Source: JAENWD01 sp963837165
GTDB taxonomy: Bacteria; Acidobacteriota; Vicinamibacteria; Vicinamibacterales; JAENWD01
Assembly: GCA_963837165.1 (NCBI GenBank)
Contig: CAWIMD010000004.1
Coordinates: 620,001-684,000 of the forward strand
DNA: 64,000 nt
Direction: 5' to 3'
Shown: positions 17,211-26,751 of the stretch, in pieces
How the letters are laid out: the number at the start of each line of letters is the position of its first letter
How positions within the stretch are numbered: the stretch's first letter is position 1
Translations under genes and position numbers: made by a program
Notes under the pieces: model-generated
What the model was told of the DNA's origin: nothing
What the model saw: the letters and a program-made list of their open reading frames with translations, nothing else
Database searches by the model: none

Positions 17211-17232
17211 CGCGGGCCTTCTGGCCTGCCCG
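17202..17232. repeat. Dispersed repeat CACATGTAGC... at the selA stop codon
   Basis: CACATGTAGCGCGGGCCTTC followed by TGGCCTGCCCG includes the selA TAG. A related copy occurs on the minus strand at 44473-44499 inside nuoL. The second half is an imperfect hairpin (CGGGCC..GGCCTG), so it could also act as a terminator. Confidence 0.65.
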
Positions 17233-17233
17233 T

Positions 17234-17755
17234 TCACTGCGGCGCGTGGTGATACCCCTCGAGCCAACGACCGTTGACGCACGTGGCCACCTTGTCCAGT
17301 TCACCGGCAATCGGCATCACGCCGCCTTCCGACGTCACATCAATCTCCGACTCGCCGTAGTAGCAGAAGGAAACGGGCCGCCCACCAGGCGGGACGGGCG
17401 GGGCTGATGGTGAGAGATACGAGCGCGGCACCGTCGCCTTCGGGATTCCGAGCGCTGCGTTGAAGGACGTCGCGCGCTCGTCGAGCGGTGCCGTCCACCG
17501 CGAGCCGTCGTCGAAGGTGACGCCGAGGATGCCGAGCATGAGCAGACCGCGTGTGCCGAGCGCGCGCACCTCGGGAACACGATCGACAGGGAAGAGATCG
17601 GCCTCGAGGACCTGTGATCTGACCCGGCTCGATCGCGGCGCCAACTGGATTCGATCTCGTCAGCGATACCTGCTGCGCGCCCTGGGAGTCGATGAACGCG
17701 ACGCCGGGGAGACCACGAGGAGTACCTACACCGTATTTCAGGGAGAGTCTATAAT
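17234..17755 (-). pseudogene. Decayed secreted-protein-like gene
   Basis: A 136-codon open stretch (17234-17644) reads RALGTRGLLMLGILGVTFDDGSRWTAPL and ends ATCVNGRWLEGYHHAPQ. The upstream 110 bases, in another frame, continue a plausible protein (GVGTPRGLPGVAFIDSQG...SNPVGAAIEPGQIT). This suggests a gene that lost its N-terminus and gained a frameshift near 17620. The family is not recognised. It lies between selA and the radical SAM gene, on the opposite strand to both. Confidence 0.45.
17750..17755 (+). promoter_or_regulatory. Possible -10 box before the radical SAM gene
   Basis: TATAAT lies 67 bases before the ATG of the radical SAM gene. No convincing -35 is seen at 16-18 bases. Confidence 0.3.
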
Positions 17756-17821
17756 GCGCTGACCCTGCAACAGACAGGATACTGGCCGGCCCGCGTTCGG
17801 GGCGTGCGCACAGGAGGCGGG

Positions 17822-19738
17822 ATGATTGTCAGGCGGGCCGCAGAGTCACTGCTGACCAGCGCTGCGCACGTGGGATGGGCAGCCATTCAGGCGGTCAATC
17901 GCCTGAAGGCCCCGCGACGCTTCCAACCGAACTGGGCGCCCCGCCCGCTCCTCCGCAGTGAGCACAAGACCTCGCCGGCCCTCGGCTGGCCCCGCACGAC
18001 CGATTCACTCTGCCCCGACTGCGTGCGCGAGGCCCGCGCGCGGATCCTGGCCGGCCTCGACAGCCACGAGCTCCTCCGGACCAGCCGCGTCGGCGAGATA
18101 GCTGCCCGGATCTTCGAAGAGGACGGGATCGTCCGCATCGAGAAGACGTGCGAGACGCACGGCACCTACCGCGACGTCCTCTCGATCGATCCGGCGTTCC
18201 TGCGGCGGATCGAATCCCAGTTCCCGGGACGGGACCTCGAGGCCGTGACCTCGCTGCACAATCACGGCACGTCGTCGATCAAGTACGGCCGCGGGTCGGT
18301 CCTGACGATCGATCTCACCAACCGCTGCAACATGATGTGCGACCCGTGCTTCATGGACGCCAACCAGGTCGGGTACGTCCACGAGCTGACGTTCGACGAG
18401 GTGAAGAAGCTGCTCGACGATGCGGCGAGCGTGAAGCCGCGCCGGCAGATGACGGTGCAGTTCTCGGGCGGAGAGCCGACGCTCTCGCCCCATCTTTCTC
18501 GAGTCGGTGGCCTACGCGCGCCAGATCGGGTACTTCGCCGCGCAGGCGGCGACCAACGGCATCCGGTTCGCGCAGGACCCCGCGTTTGCGGTGGCCGCGA
18601 AGGCGGCCGGCCTGCGCATCGCGTACCTCCAGTTCGACGGCGTGGGCGAAGATGGCCAACGCCCACCGCAAGGTCGGGAACCTCTTCGACGTGAAGCTGC
18701 AGCGCGATCGAGAACCTCTGGCGGGCCGGCATCGACATCGCGCTGGTCGCGACGATCGTCAACACGGTCAACAACCATCAGATCGGGCCGATTATCCGGT
18801 TCGCGCTCGACAACTGCGACAAGATCAGCTTCGTGTCGTTCCAGCCCGTGTCGTTCACGGGCCGCGACGAGGAGATCGACGACGAGACGCGCGCACGCGC
18901 AGCGGTACACGCTCTCGCACCTGGCGCAGGACGTCAAGGCGCAGACCGGCGTGATCGAGCCGCTGCGGGACTGGTTTCCGCTCTCGGCCGCCGGGGCGTT
19001 CGCCGATTTGACGGACATGCTGCAGGGCCCCGGCGAGGACTGGGGCACGATGAAGTGCGGCTGTCACCCGGACTGCGGCATCGGCACGGCGCTGCTGGTC
19101 AGCAAGAAGACGAAGCGCTGGGTGCCGCTCACGAGACTCGTCAACATCGACCGCCTGCTCGCCGACGCGCGCCGCATCGTGGATGCCGGCCGCGGGCCGG
19201 CCATGACGAAGCTGCAGATCGCCCTCAGCCTGCTCCGCAACTACCGCCCGATCGCGCGCGCCTGAAGGCCTCGCGGCTGGGCGATCTGGTCAGGAAGTTC
19301 GACAAGCAGAGCGGCGGCGCGCTCGGCGGCGTCGGCCTGCCCGCCGACGGCAACCGGAAGAGCGACGAGTGGCTCGTGCTGTTCGTGGCGGGCATGTGGT
19401 TCCAGGACCTGTGGACGTACGACTTCCGGCGCACCGAGATGTGCATCATTCCGTACGCGACACAGATGGGCGAGGTCTCGTTCTGCGCCTACAACACGGG
19501 CGTCGGCTGGCGTCACATCGTCGAGAAGATGCACCAGAACGCAACCGTCGCCGAGTGGTACCGGGAACACGGCAGGCACGCCGTCTACGCCAACCCGCGC
19601 AAGGGCGTGCCGCTCGGCGACCTGCCGCCGCCCGCGCTGGTGATTCCACCCGACGGGCGGCTCATCCCAATCGACAGCCTGCGCAGGCACCCGCGGCCGC
19701 GCCGCGTCGGCGACGTCGCGCCCGAGATGACCGGCTGA
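17822..19738 (+). pseudogene. Radical SAM protein, tetraether lipid synthase (Tes)-like, frameshifted
   Basis: Joined across frames this is a roughly 630-residue protein like archaeal Tes/MJ0619 (COG1964), which couples lipid tails into membrane-spanning lipids. Evidence: N-terminal metal site LCPDC and KTCETHG; radical SAM CNMMCDPC (Cx3Cx2C) in TIDLTNRCNMMCDPCFMDAN; FSGGEPTLSP; ATNGIRFAQ; YLQFDGVGE; ISFVSFQPVSFTGR; MKCGCHPDCGIGT. AGGAGG (17812-17817) precedes the ATG. Homology is broken at about 18490 (CCCC run), 18654 (GG), 18703, 18898 and 19255 (GCGCGCGC run), mostly +1 changes in G/C runs. Either the gene is dead or the sequence has errors here. The reconstructed protein keeps all Cys motifs. 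Assignment to Tes rests on remembered motifs. Confidence 0.75.
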
Positions 19739-19750
19739 GCGCCGGGATCC

Positions 19751-20967
19751 CTACGGAACGGCCGACAACACCAGGGCGGCGTCATTGCCGCCGAAGGCGA
19801 GCGACGTGGAGACGCCGTGCCGGATGCGGGCGGCACGTGCCGTGTTCGCGACGATTTCGAGCCGGCACTCGGGGTCGGTGGCGTCGTGATGGATCGTCGG
19901 CGGGATGACGCCGCGGTCGATCGAGAGCGCGAGTATCGCCGCCTCGATGGCCCCCGCGGCTCCCAGGCAGTGCCCAATCATGGACTTCACGGAGGTCACG
20001 GGCAGCCGGCTGGCCCGCGGCCCGAACACCGCGTGGAGCGCGCGCGCCTCGGCGAGGTCGTTCTGCGGCGTCGCCGTCCCATGCGCATTCACGTGGTCGA
20101 CGTCCGAGGCGTCGAGTCGCGCCGCGGCCAGCGCGCCGCTGATGGCCGAGACGACGGCCCGCCCCTGCGGCTCCGGCGACGTCGCGTGGTAGGCCTCGCA
20201 GGCGGCCGCGTAGCTTGCGACCTCGGCATACATCCGCGCGCCGCGGCGCCGGGCCGACTCGAGATCCTCGAGCACGAGCACGGCGCCCGCTTCGCCGATG
20301 TTCATGCCGGCGCGGCTGACGTCGAAGGGGCGGCACGGCGTCACGTCGACCAGACGCAGGGCATTGAACCCGCTCACCGTCAGATGGCAGAGGACGTCCG
20401 CCCCGCCGGCCAGCATGGCATCGGCCTGCGCGGTGCGCACCAGGTCGGCCGCCTGCCCGATTGCGACCGTGCTCGAGGAGCACGCGGCGACCACGCAGTT
20501 CCTGGGACCGCCGTACCGAACCATTCGCCCACGGCCTCGACCGGCGCGTTCGAGAAGAAGTTGACGACCAGCGACAGGCGGGCGCGCTCGAACCCGCGGC
20601 GTCTCACGTCGCTGAGATACTCCTCGTTGCGGCGCAGGTCCGCGGTGCCGGCGCCGAGAATCACGCCGGTCCGCTCCGGCTCGACGCGGCCGGCGAGGCC
20701 GGCATCGGCCACCGCCTCCGCGGCGGCCACAATCGCGATCTGGTCGGAACGGGAGAGGCGCCGGCGCTGGTGCGGGGTGAAGCGGGTGTCCGCGCCGTAG
20801 TCCGCGATCTCGGCCGCAAGCTCACTGCGATAGCCGGTGGAATCGAAATGGATCGGCTTCCGGATCCCGCAGGTCCCCGCGACGACGGCGTCCCAGACCG
20901 CCTCGCGGCCGGTGCCCAGGCTCGAGACGAGCCCGATGCCGGTGATGACGACCCGCCGGTCCGCCAC
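19751..20967 (-). pseudogene. Beta-ketoacyl-ACP synthase, one frameshift
   Basis: An approximately 405-residue KS in two frames. Residues 1-140 (RRVVITGIGLVSSLGTGREAVW to LSLVVNFFSNAPVEAVGEWF) are followed after a one-base loss near 20520 by RYGGPRNCVVAACSSSTVAIG. The full catalytic triad is present: Cys in AACSSS, His in NAHGTATPQND, His in KSMIGHCLGAAG. It should condense malonyl-ACP onto the growing chain. Start GTG (20965-20967) lies 5 bases after the PHP stop; it is the last gene of the KS/FabG/ACP/PHP/KS operon. Its likely partner is the degenerate KS at 22981. If the frameshift is an error, this is the active elongating subunit. Confidence 0.82.
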
Positions 20968-20972
20968 GTGAC

Positions 20973-21929
20973 TCAGGACTCCGCCGCCTCGACCCGCGGC
21001 TCCTCGAAGCCCGGCCCGGGCACGCCGGCGGCGAGCGCCGCGCGCGAGCGCCGCACCTGCCCGGCCTCGCCGCGCTTCAGCTCGAGCGCGACGATGGCCG
21101 GCACGAACTGCATCGGCAGGAGCGCCAGCGAGCACAGCGCGGAGACGAGCCGCCGCGCCGGCTGCAGGTCCTGCCGCTCGAGGCCTGCGAGCGACAGCCA
21201 GAACCTCACGATGACGCCGTAGATCTCGCTCGTCGCCCGCCACACCTCACCGTGCGCGCCGCCCGGGGTGCCACGGCCCGCGCGTACGCTGGCGAGGAAC
21301 TCGTCGCGCGTGGCACCGGGCGCCTCCGTGTACGTCCTCCCCACCCACCGCAGCGTGTGCGCGTCGCTCCCGGCCATGACAATCGGCAGTGTGCCCGCCG
21401 CGGACCTGGCGCCCTCGACGAGCTCCGCAATCAGGCCGTTGTGGGCGGCCGACATGGCGCCGTTCCGCACCTCCACGCCCGGCGCGATCGCGAGCATATC
21501 CGCCACGTAGCGCCGATCCGGCACCTGGCCGCGGTAGAAGAAGAACAGGTGGTTGACCGCGAAGAGCACCTCCTGCTGCCGCAGGTATGCGGCGGCCGCG
21601 AACACGTCGTCGCGCAGGGGCTGGATGGCGCGATGCACCGGCTCGGTCATGCCGAGGGCGCCAAGATGGACGCGCAGCGCCGGCGCGTCGGGCACCCGGC
21701 ACTCGATCTCCTCGCCCGCGATGAAGTCGTCGGCGTCGGGATTGCGGTTCAGGAACTCCAGGCAGCCGTCGAGCGTGTCGTGGTCGGTGAGGCAGACGAG
21801 ATCCATGCCCCGGGCCCTGGCGGTGCGATACACCGCATCGGGCGACGAGTAGCACTCGCGTGAACGCAGGAAGCGCAGCTGCGACGCGTAGCCCGAATGA
21901 TACGAATGGACGTGCAGGTCGGCCTTCAC
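20973..21929 (-). CDS. PHP-domain metal-dependent phosphoesterase
   Basis: 318 residues. PHP motifs: DLHVHSYHSGYAS (motif I, His pair), LTDHDTLDG (II), AGEEIECR, VNHLFF, and GSDAHTLRW (IV), which would bind two or three metals and hydrolyse a phosphoester. The C-terminal 100 residues contain a hydrophobic helix pair (IVRFWLSLAG, LCSLALLPMQFVPAIVALEL) that may bind the membrane. It lies between the ACP and KS genes with gaps of a few bases, so it belongs to the same operon. Substrate unknown; a phosphorylated lipid or pathway intermediate is a guess from position. Confidence 0.8.
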   Translation of the reverse strand: MKADLHVHSYHSGYASQLRFLRSRECYSSPDAVYRTARARGMDLVCLTDHDTLDGCLEFLNRNPDADDFIAGEEIECRVPDAPALRVHLGALGMTEPVHRAIQPLRDDVFAAAAYLRQQEVLFAVNHLFFFYRGQVPDRRYVADMLAIAPGVEVRNGAMSAAHNGLIAELVEGARSAAGTLPIVMAGSDAHTLRWVGRTYTEAPGATRDEFLASVRAGRGTPGGAHGEVWRATSEIYGVIVRFWLSLAGLERQDLQPARRLVSALCSLALLPMQFVPAIVALELKRGEAGQVRRSRAALAAGVPGPGFEEPRVEAAES

Positions 21930-21936
21930 GTCGGCC

Positions 21937-22206
21937 TCACGACGATGCGGGCGACGAGCGGGACGCCTCGATGAAGGCGGCGATCGAATCGACCGACCGC
22001 AGGACGCGCTTGCCCAGCTCCTGATCGCCGATGGCCACGCCGAACGTGCGCTCGATCTCGAGCACCAGCTCCAGCGCGTCGATCGAGTCGAGGCCGAGCC
22101 CTTCGCCGAACAACGGGATGTCGTCCGCGATGTCGGCCGGGTTCATCGTCAGCCGCAGGCTGGTGACGAGGACCTGCTTGATCTGCAGTTTGAGTGCGGT
22201 GCTCAT
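21937..22206 (-). CDS. Acyl carrier protein
   Basis: 89 residues. The phosphopantetheine site is Ser in GLGLDSIDALELVLEIE, followed by helix III FGVAIGDQELGKRV. It carries the growing chain as a thioester. Not the primary-metabolism ACP type (LDSLDTVE), which agrees with a dedicated pathway. It lies between fabG and the PHP gene on the same strand. Aryl polyene clusters usually have two ACPs; only this one is visible here. Confidence 0.92.
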   Translation of the reverse strand: MSTALKLQIKQVLVTSLRLTMNPADIADDIPLFGEGLGLDSIDALELVLEIERTFGVAIGDQELGKRVLRSVDSIAAFIEASRSSPASS

Positions 22207-22228
22207 GTCTGTCTCGCACGAACCTCTC

Positions 22229-22984
22229 TCAGGGCATCCCGCCGTCGACGGCCAGGATCTGCCCCGTGACGTAGCTCGCGCCCTCCGACGCGAGAAACCC
22301 GACGACCGACGCGATCTCGGCGGGGGCGCCCGGCCGGTTCAGCGCGACCTGCTGCAGGAGCGACGCCCGCGCGGCCGCCGTCAGGTGCGCCGTCATGTCG
22401 GTCTCGACGAACCCCGGCGTGACCGCATTGACGAGCACGCCGTGCGGGGCGACTTCACGGGCGAGCGCGCGGGTGAAGCCGAACAGCCCCGCCTTCGACG
22501 CCGCGTAGTTGACCTGGCCGGCGACGCCCAGCCGGCCGCTGGCCGACCCGATGTTGATGATGCGGCCCCACCGGCGCACCATCATGCCGCGAACGACCGC
22601 CCGCGCGCACAGGTAGGCGCCCGTCAGGTTGACCTCGATGACCCGGTCCCAGCGGGCGCGATCCATGAACATCAGGACGCTGTCGTCGGACACGCCGGCG
22701 TTGTTCACGAGGATGTCCACCGGCCCGAGCGCCGCGGTGACGACGTCGAAGAAGGCCGCAACCTCGCCTTCGTCGCCGACATCGCACGCCCGCGCGACCG
22801 CGCGCCCGCCGGCCGACTCGATCGCCTGCACCACCTCGTCGGCGCCGGTGCCAGCGGTCCGGAACGACAGGCCGACGGCGGCCCCCCACCGGGCGAACTC
22901 GAGGGCGATCGCCCGGCCAATCCCGCCACCGCCGCCGGTCACCGCGGCCACACGCCCCGCCAGCGAGTCGCGGCGGTCGCTCAT
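22229..22984 (-). CDS. 3-oxoacyl-ACP reductase, FabG-like
   Basis: 251 residues, classical SDR. NADPH-binding TGGGGGIGRAIALEF near residue 16, NNAG at about 90, catalytic Ser in INIGSASGRLG and YxxxK in NYAASKAGLFGF. The C-terminus SYVTGQILAVDGGMP is typical of FabG. It reduces the keto group after each condensation. The ATG overlaps the stop of the upstream KS (4 bases), so expression is coupled. The role is inferred from the cluster; many FabG-like SDRs act elsewhere. Confidence 0.9.
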   Translation of the reverse strand: MSDRRDSLAGRVAAVTGGGGGIGRAIALEFARWGAAVGLSFRTAGTGADEVVQAIESAGGRAVARACDVGDEGEVAAFFDVVTAALGPVDILVNNAGVSDDSVLMFMDRARWDRVIEVNLTGAYLCARAVVRGMMVRRWGRIINIGSASGRLGVAGQVNYAASKAGLFGFTRALAREVAPHGVLVNAVTPGFVETDMTAHLTAAARASLLQQVALNRPGAPAEIASVVGFLASEGASYVTGQILAVDGGMP

Positions 22985-24198
22985 GCGCTCACCGCGAGCG
23001 AGTAGCTCGTGCCTCCGCTCGCGAAGCTGTTGACAAGCGCCAGCGTGGGGCCGGGGGCCAGCGGCCGCCCGTCCCCCGACACGTCCACCGGGCAGTCAGG
23101 ATCCGGCTGCTCGTAGCCGGCCGTCGGCGGCAGGCGCCGGCACCGGAGCGCGTGGAGCGCCGCCTGCACTCCGGCGGCGCCCGCGGCGCCGCTTTCCCCG
23201 ACCGCGCCCTTGAGGGCGACGATCGGCACGCCCCTATCGCCGAACACGGCGGCGATTGCCGCCGCCTCCACGCGGTCGAGCGCGACGGTCGAGTTCGCCG
23301 AGGCGAACACGGCGGCGACATCGGCCGGACTGGCGCCGGCGGCCCCGAGCGCGTCGCGCATGGCCCGCGCGAGTGCGCCGGCGTCGCGGGGCCAGGCGTT
23401 CAGGCCCGCCGGCGCCGCGGTGGCGCCCACGCCGCGCAGCCATCCGAGCACCCGCGCGCCGCGCGCGGCGGCGAAGGCGGCGCGCTCGAGGGCGACGAGA
23501 AAGCTGCCGCTGCCCATCACGAAGCCGTTGCGGCGCCGGTCGAACGGACGCGAGGCCTCGCCGTCGCCCGCGTCATGGGCGAGCGCACCGCAGGCGTCGT
23601 GCACGGCGAAATACATCGCTTCGAAGTCGTCCACGCCACCCGTCAGGAGCGCGTCGGCCTGCCCGCCGGCGAGCAGCCCCACGGCCGCCGCCAAGGCGCC
23701 CGCGGCCGACGCCTCCTTGCAGGCGAGCGTCACGTTCGGCCCGCGCAGGCCGAGCTCGAGCCCCGAGAGGCTGCCCGCCGCGTTGCCGACCGTGTTGCTG
23801 AAGTCCATCGCCGAGGCGCCCGCGCGGCCGCGCTGGGCAAGCCCGTCGAGATAGCTCACCAGCGTGTGCAGTCCCGCCGTCGCGCTGCCGATCACGACGC
23901 CCGCGCGCGTGGCGTCGATCGAATCGCCCGGCGCGAGCCGCGCGTCGTCGAGCGCGAGCCGAGCGCCGGCGATCGCGAGCTGTCCGATGCGATCGATCCG
24001 CCGGAGTTTCGCCGCCGGAATGTAGCGGGCCGGATCGAAGTCGGCGATGATGGCGCCGGTGCGAGCCCGCGTGCGCGGTTCCGCGAAGGGCACCGGCGCG
24101 ATGGCGGTGCGCCCCGCCGCCAGCCCGGACTCGAACGACGCGCCGCCGATGCCCAGACCGGACACGCTGCTCTGTCCCGTGATTGCGAGTGGCCGCAT
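22981..24198 (-). CDS. Chain-length-factor-like ketosynthase (catalytic His residues lost)
   Basis: 405 residues with KS fold throughout (PLAITGQSSVSGLGIGG; FSNTVGNAAGSLSGLELGL; LVNSFASGGTSYSL at the end). The nucleophile region is VTLACKEASAAGA, keeping a Cys but not the CSSS/CASG context. The first catalytic His (HGTGT in active enzymes) is replaced in FASANSTVALDRVE, and the second (GH after the KS Lys) reads ALKGAVGESGAAG. These losses mark a non-condensing partner, like the CLF of type II PKS or ApeC in aryl polyene systems (ApeC comparison from memory). First gene of the leftward operon, divergent from the MMPL gene. Confidence 0.85.
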   Translation of the reverse strand: MRPLAITGQSSVSGLGIGGASFESGLAAGRTAIAPVPFAEPRTRARTGAIIADFDPARYIPAAKLRRIDRIGQLAIAGARLALDDARLAPGDSIDATRAGVVIGSATAGLHTLVSYLDGLAQRGRAGASAMDFSNTVGNAAGSLSGLELGLRGPNVTLACKEASAAGALAAAVGLLAGGQADALLTGGVDDFEAMYFAVHDACGALAHDAGDGEASRPFDRRRNGFVMGSGSFLVALERAAFAAARGARVLGWLRGVGATAAPAGLNAWPRDAGALARAMRDALGAAGASPADVAAVFASANSTVALDRVEAAAIAAVFGDRGVPIVALKGAVGESGAAGAAGVQAALHALRCRRLPPTAGYEQPDPDCPVDVSGDGRPLAPGPTLALVNSFASGGTSYSLAVSA

Positions 24199-24211
24199 CA
24201 GTCAGTCGGGG

Positions 24212-24253
24212 ATTATATCCTCCGGCGGGACCGGGGTCCCCGTCGGCTATACT
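24212..24253. promoter_or_regulatory. Divergent promoter region, KS operon and MMPL operon
   Basis: In the 108 bases between the divergent operons there is TATAAT on the minus strand (24212-24217), 13 bases from the KS start, and TATACT on the plus strand (24248-24253), 53 bases before the MMPL ATG. Neither has a clear -35. Likely one shared control region. Confidence 0.35.
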
Positions 24254-24306
24254 GTCGGCTCTAACAGCGGCGCACGGGCCGCGAGCGCTGCGCCATTCCA
24301 GCCCCG

Positions 24307-26751
24307 ATGGAACTCGCATACCGACGCCTGCTGGTCGCGGCGTACCGGCATGGCCACGCCACGCTGGGGCTCGCGGCGATCATCGCGATTCTCGCGATGG
24401 CCGGCGTCACCTCGGTGTCGTTCGATTCGAACGTCCTCGACCTGCTGCCGCAGCGCGCGCCGGCCTTCCAGGCCTTCCGCACGTACCTCGACACCTTCGG
24501 TAGCCTCGATCGGCTGTTCGTCGCGATGACCGCGCCGGAAGGGCACGCGATCGCGGAGTACGACGGCGCCGTGGCGCGGTTTCTGGCCCGGCTCCGCGGA
24601 CTGCCCGAGCTGCGCGATGTGCACGGCGGGGTGGACGATCCGGGACGCGACTGGAGCTACCTGCTGGATCACCGCCTCCTCCTGCTGGATCCGGCGGCGG
24701 CGCGGGAGGCGCTCGATCGACTGGAACGACCCGCACTCGACGCCGCGCTCGCCGACGCGCGCAATCGCCTGACCGTCCCGAGCGCGGACATGCGCGAGCT
24801 CGTGCAGCGCGATCCGCTCGGCTGGCTCGTCCTCGTGCGGGATCGGCTGCGGAGCGAGGGCCTGCCGCTCGGCTGGGGCGGTGACGGCCACGGCTACGTG
24901 TCGCCGGACGGACGCAGCCGGCTCGTCATTGCCCGGCCGGCCCAACCGCCGCAGAACGTCGGCTTCTCCCGCCGTCTGAACGCCCGCCTCGACGCCATTG
25001 CCGCCGAGACCGTCGCCGACCCGAGAGACGAAGCGGGCGATCCGCTGCCGCCGCTCACGATCGAGGAAGGCGGCGGCTACCGCATCGCCCCCGAGGTCGA
25101 GGCGGTCGTCCGGACTGAGAGCATCAGCAACAGCCTCGCGTCCTTCGTCGCCGTGAGCCTGCTCGTCGTCCTCGTGTTCCGCAGCGGGCGGCCGCTCGTG
25201 CTGGTCGCCGCGCCCATCGTGCTGGCCGCGCTCGTGACGGTCGCGCTCTGCGGCGCGTTCCAGCCGCTCTCGACGGCGGCGAGCGGCAGCGCGGCCATGC
25301 TGTTCGGGCTCGGCGTGGACGGCACGCTGTTGCTGTACGTCGCCTATCTCGCGGGCCGCCGGCGCGGAGAGGACGCCGAGGCGGCCGTCGCGGGGCTCGG
25401 CGCGCCGGCCGTGAGCCTGACCATCGGCTTCGTGACGACCGCCGCGACGTTTCTGGCGCTCATGGTGCCGGACTTCCCCGCGCTCGCCGGGGTTGGCCGC
25501 ATCGTCGGCATCGGGATCCTGCTGTGCGGCGTCTTTACCCTCGCCATGGTGCCTGCCCTGGTGCCGCGCCACCCGGCGCCGGGCCAGCTCCGGCGTCTGG
25601 AGACGCCGTGGCTGCCGGCGCTCGTCTCGCGCCGGCAACGGCTGATCGTGGTCGCCGCCGGCGCGCTGACTGTGGTTTGCGCAATCGCCGCACCATCCCT
25701 CCGGATCGTGCCGACGCTCGATCGCCTGAAGACCCACACGGCCGGCGAGGCGGTAGACGCCCGGCTCACGGAGCGTTTCGGCCTTCCGTCCGACACTCTG
25801 ATCGTCCTGGCCACCGGCCCAAAACTCGAGGCGCTCCTCGACGTGCAGGGCCGCCTGGAAGGCGCGCTGCAGGAGGCGCCGGGCGTGCCGATCAGCGCGG
25901 CCTCGACCCTGCTTCCGTCGCGCGCCCGGCAGGAGGCCGTCGCAGGCCTCCTGTCCACCGCGCGCGCCTCGCTCGATGCGCTGCCGGACCGCGTGGCCCT
26001 GGCGGCCGACGCCGCGGGCTTCCGTCCCGGCGCGCTCGACGCGTTCACGGCGAGGCTGCCCGTGCTGCTCGACCCGGCGCAGCGCCTGACAATCGACGGC
26101 TATCGAACGCACGGGCTGGCCAATCTCCTCGGCCAGTTCGTGCAGCGCAGCGGGAACGGGTACGCCACCGTGAGCTACGTGTTTCCACGCTCCGACTCCG
26201 AGCGCGCGCGCGTGGGGGAGGCCGTGGCGCGGGTGGGGCCGCCACTCCGCCTGACTGGCATCGGCCCCGTGAACGCGGAGCTCGCGCACTGCTTCTGGCC
26301 GACGTTTCTCACGGGCGCCGTGATCGGCGCCGTCGGGGTCGTCCTCCTCGTGAGCGTCGCGTTCCGTGATGCCCGGGTCGTCGCGCTGTCGCTCGTGCCG
26401 ACGGCCCTCAGCCTGCTCTGGTCGGCCGGCCTGCTCGCGCTGTGGCGGGTCCAGCTCGACCTCTTCAGCGTCTTCGCGCTCCTGATGTCGGTCGGCATCA
26501 GCATGGACTACGGGGTGCACCTGCTCCACCGGACACTGCACGCCGGGGCGGACGGCCTGGCGGTCGCGCTCACCGACATGGCGCCGGCGATTCTGCTGGC
26601 GGGGGCTTCCACAATCCTCGGCTTCGGCTCGCTCGCGTTCTCGAGCTATCCGCCGCTGCGCCTCCTGGGTTTCGTGACGACGCTCACGGTGTTCGGCAGC
26701 CTCGTGGCGTCGCTCCTCGTCCTGCCGGCGATCGCGATGGGACGAGGATGA
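24307..26751 (+). CDS. MMPL/RND-superfamily lipid exporter
   Basis: 814 residues. Two RND halves, each with one helix, a large periplasmic domain (about 35-225 and 450-620) and five helices, about twelve in all. First half: LFGLGVDGTLLLYVAYLAGRR; second half: SVGISMDYGVHLLHRTLHAG with Asp in the membrane core, then GFGSLAFSSYPPLRLLGFVT. MMPL exporters of this type accompany aryl polyene, flexirubin and xanthomonadin genes (ApeM-like), where they are thought to move the lipidated product across the inner membrane. Its TGA overlaps the GT2 ATG (ATGA). Confidence 0.88.
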   Translation: MELAYRRLLVAAYRHGHATLGLAAIIAILAMAGVTSVSFDSNVLDLLPQRAPAFQAFRTYLDTFGSLDRLFVAMTAPEGHAIAEYDGAVARFLARLRGLPELRDVHGGVDDPGRDWSYLLDHRLLLLDPAAAREALDRLERPALDAALADARNRLTVPSADMRELVQRDPLGWLVLVRDRLRSEGLPLGWGGDGHGYVSPDGRSRLVIARPAQPPQNVGFSRRLNARLDAIAAETVADPRDEAGDPLPPLTIEEGGGYRIAPEVEAVVRTESISNSLASFVAVSLLVVLVFRSGRPLVLVAAPIVLAALVTVALCGAFQPLSTAASGSAAMLFGLGVDGTLLLYVAYLAGRRRGEDAEAAVAGLGAPAVSLTIGFVTTAATFLALMVPDFPALAGVGRIVGIGILLCGVFTLAMVPALVPRHPAPGQLRRLETPWLPALVSRRQRLIVVAAGALTVVCAIAAPSLRIVPTLDRLKTHTAGEAVDARLTERFGLPSDTLIVLATGPKLEALLDVQGRLEGALQEAPGVPISAASTLLPSRARQEAVAGLLSTARASLDALPDRVALAADAAGFRPGALDAFTARLPVLLDPAQRLTIDGYRTHGLANLLGQFVQRSGNGYATVSYVFPRSDSERARVGEAVARVGPPLRLTGIGPVNAELAHCFWPTFLTGAVIGAVGVVLLVSVAFRDARVVALSLVPTALSLLWSAGLLALWRVQLDLFSVFALLMSVGISMDYGVHLLHRTLHAGADGLAVALTDMAPAILLAGASTILGFGSLAFSSYPPLRLLGFVTTLTVFGSLVASLLVLPAIAMGRG

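Noticed and set aside
17822..19738. Selenocysteine or programmed recoding in the radical SAM gene, given selA nearby
   Set aside because: The breaks are changes of frame in G/C runs, not in-frame TGA codons, and no SECIS-like hairpin is evident.
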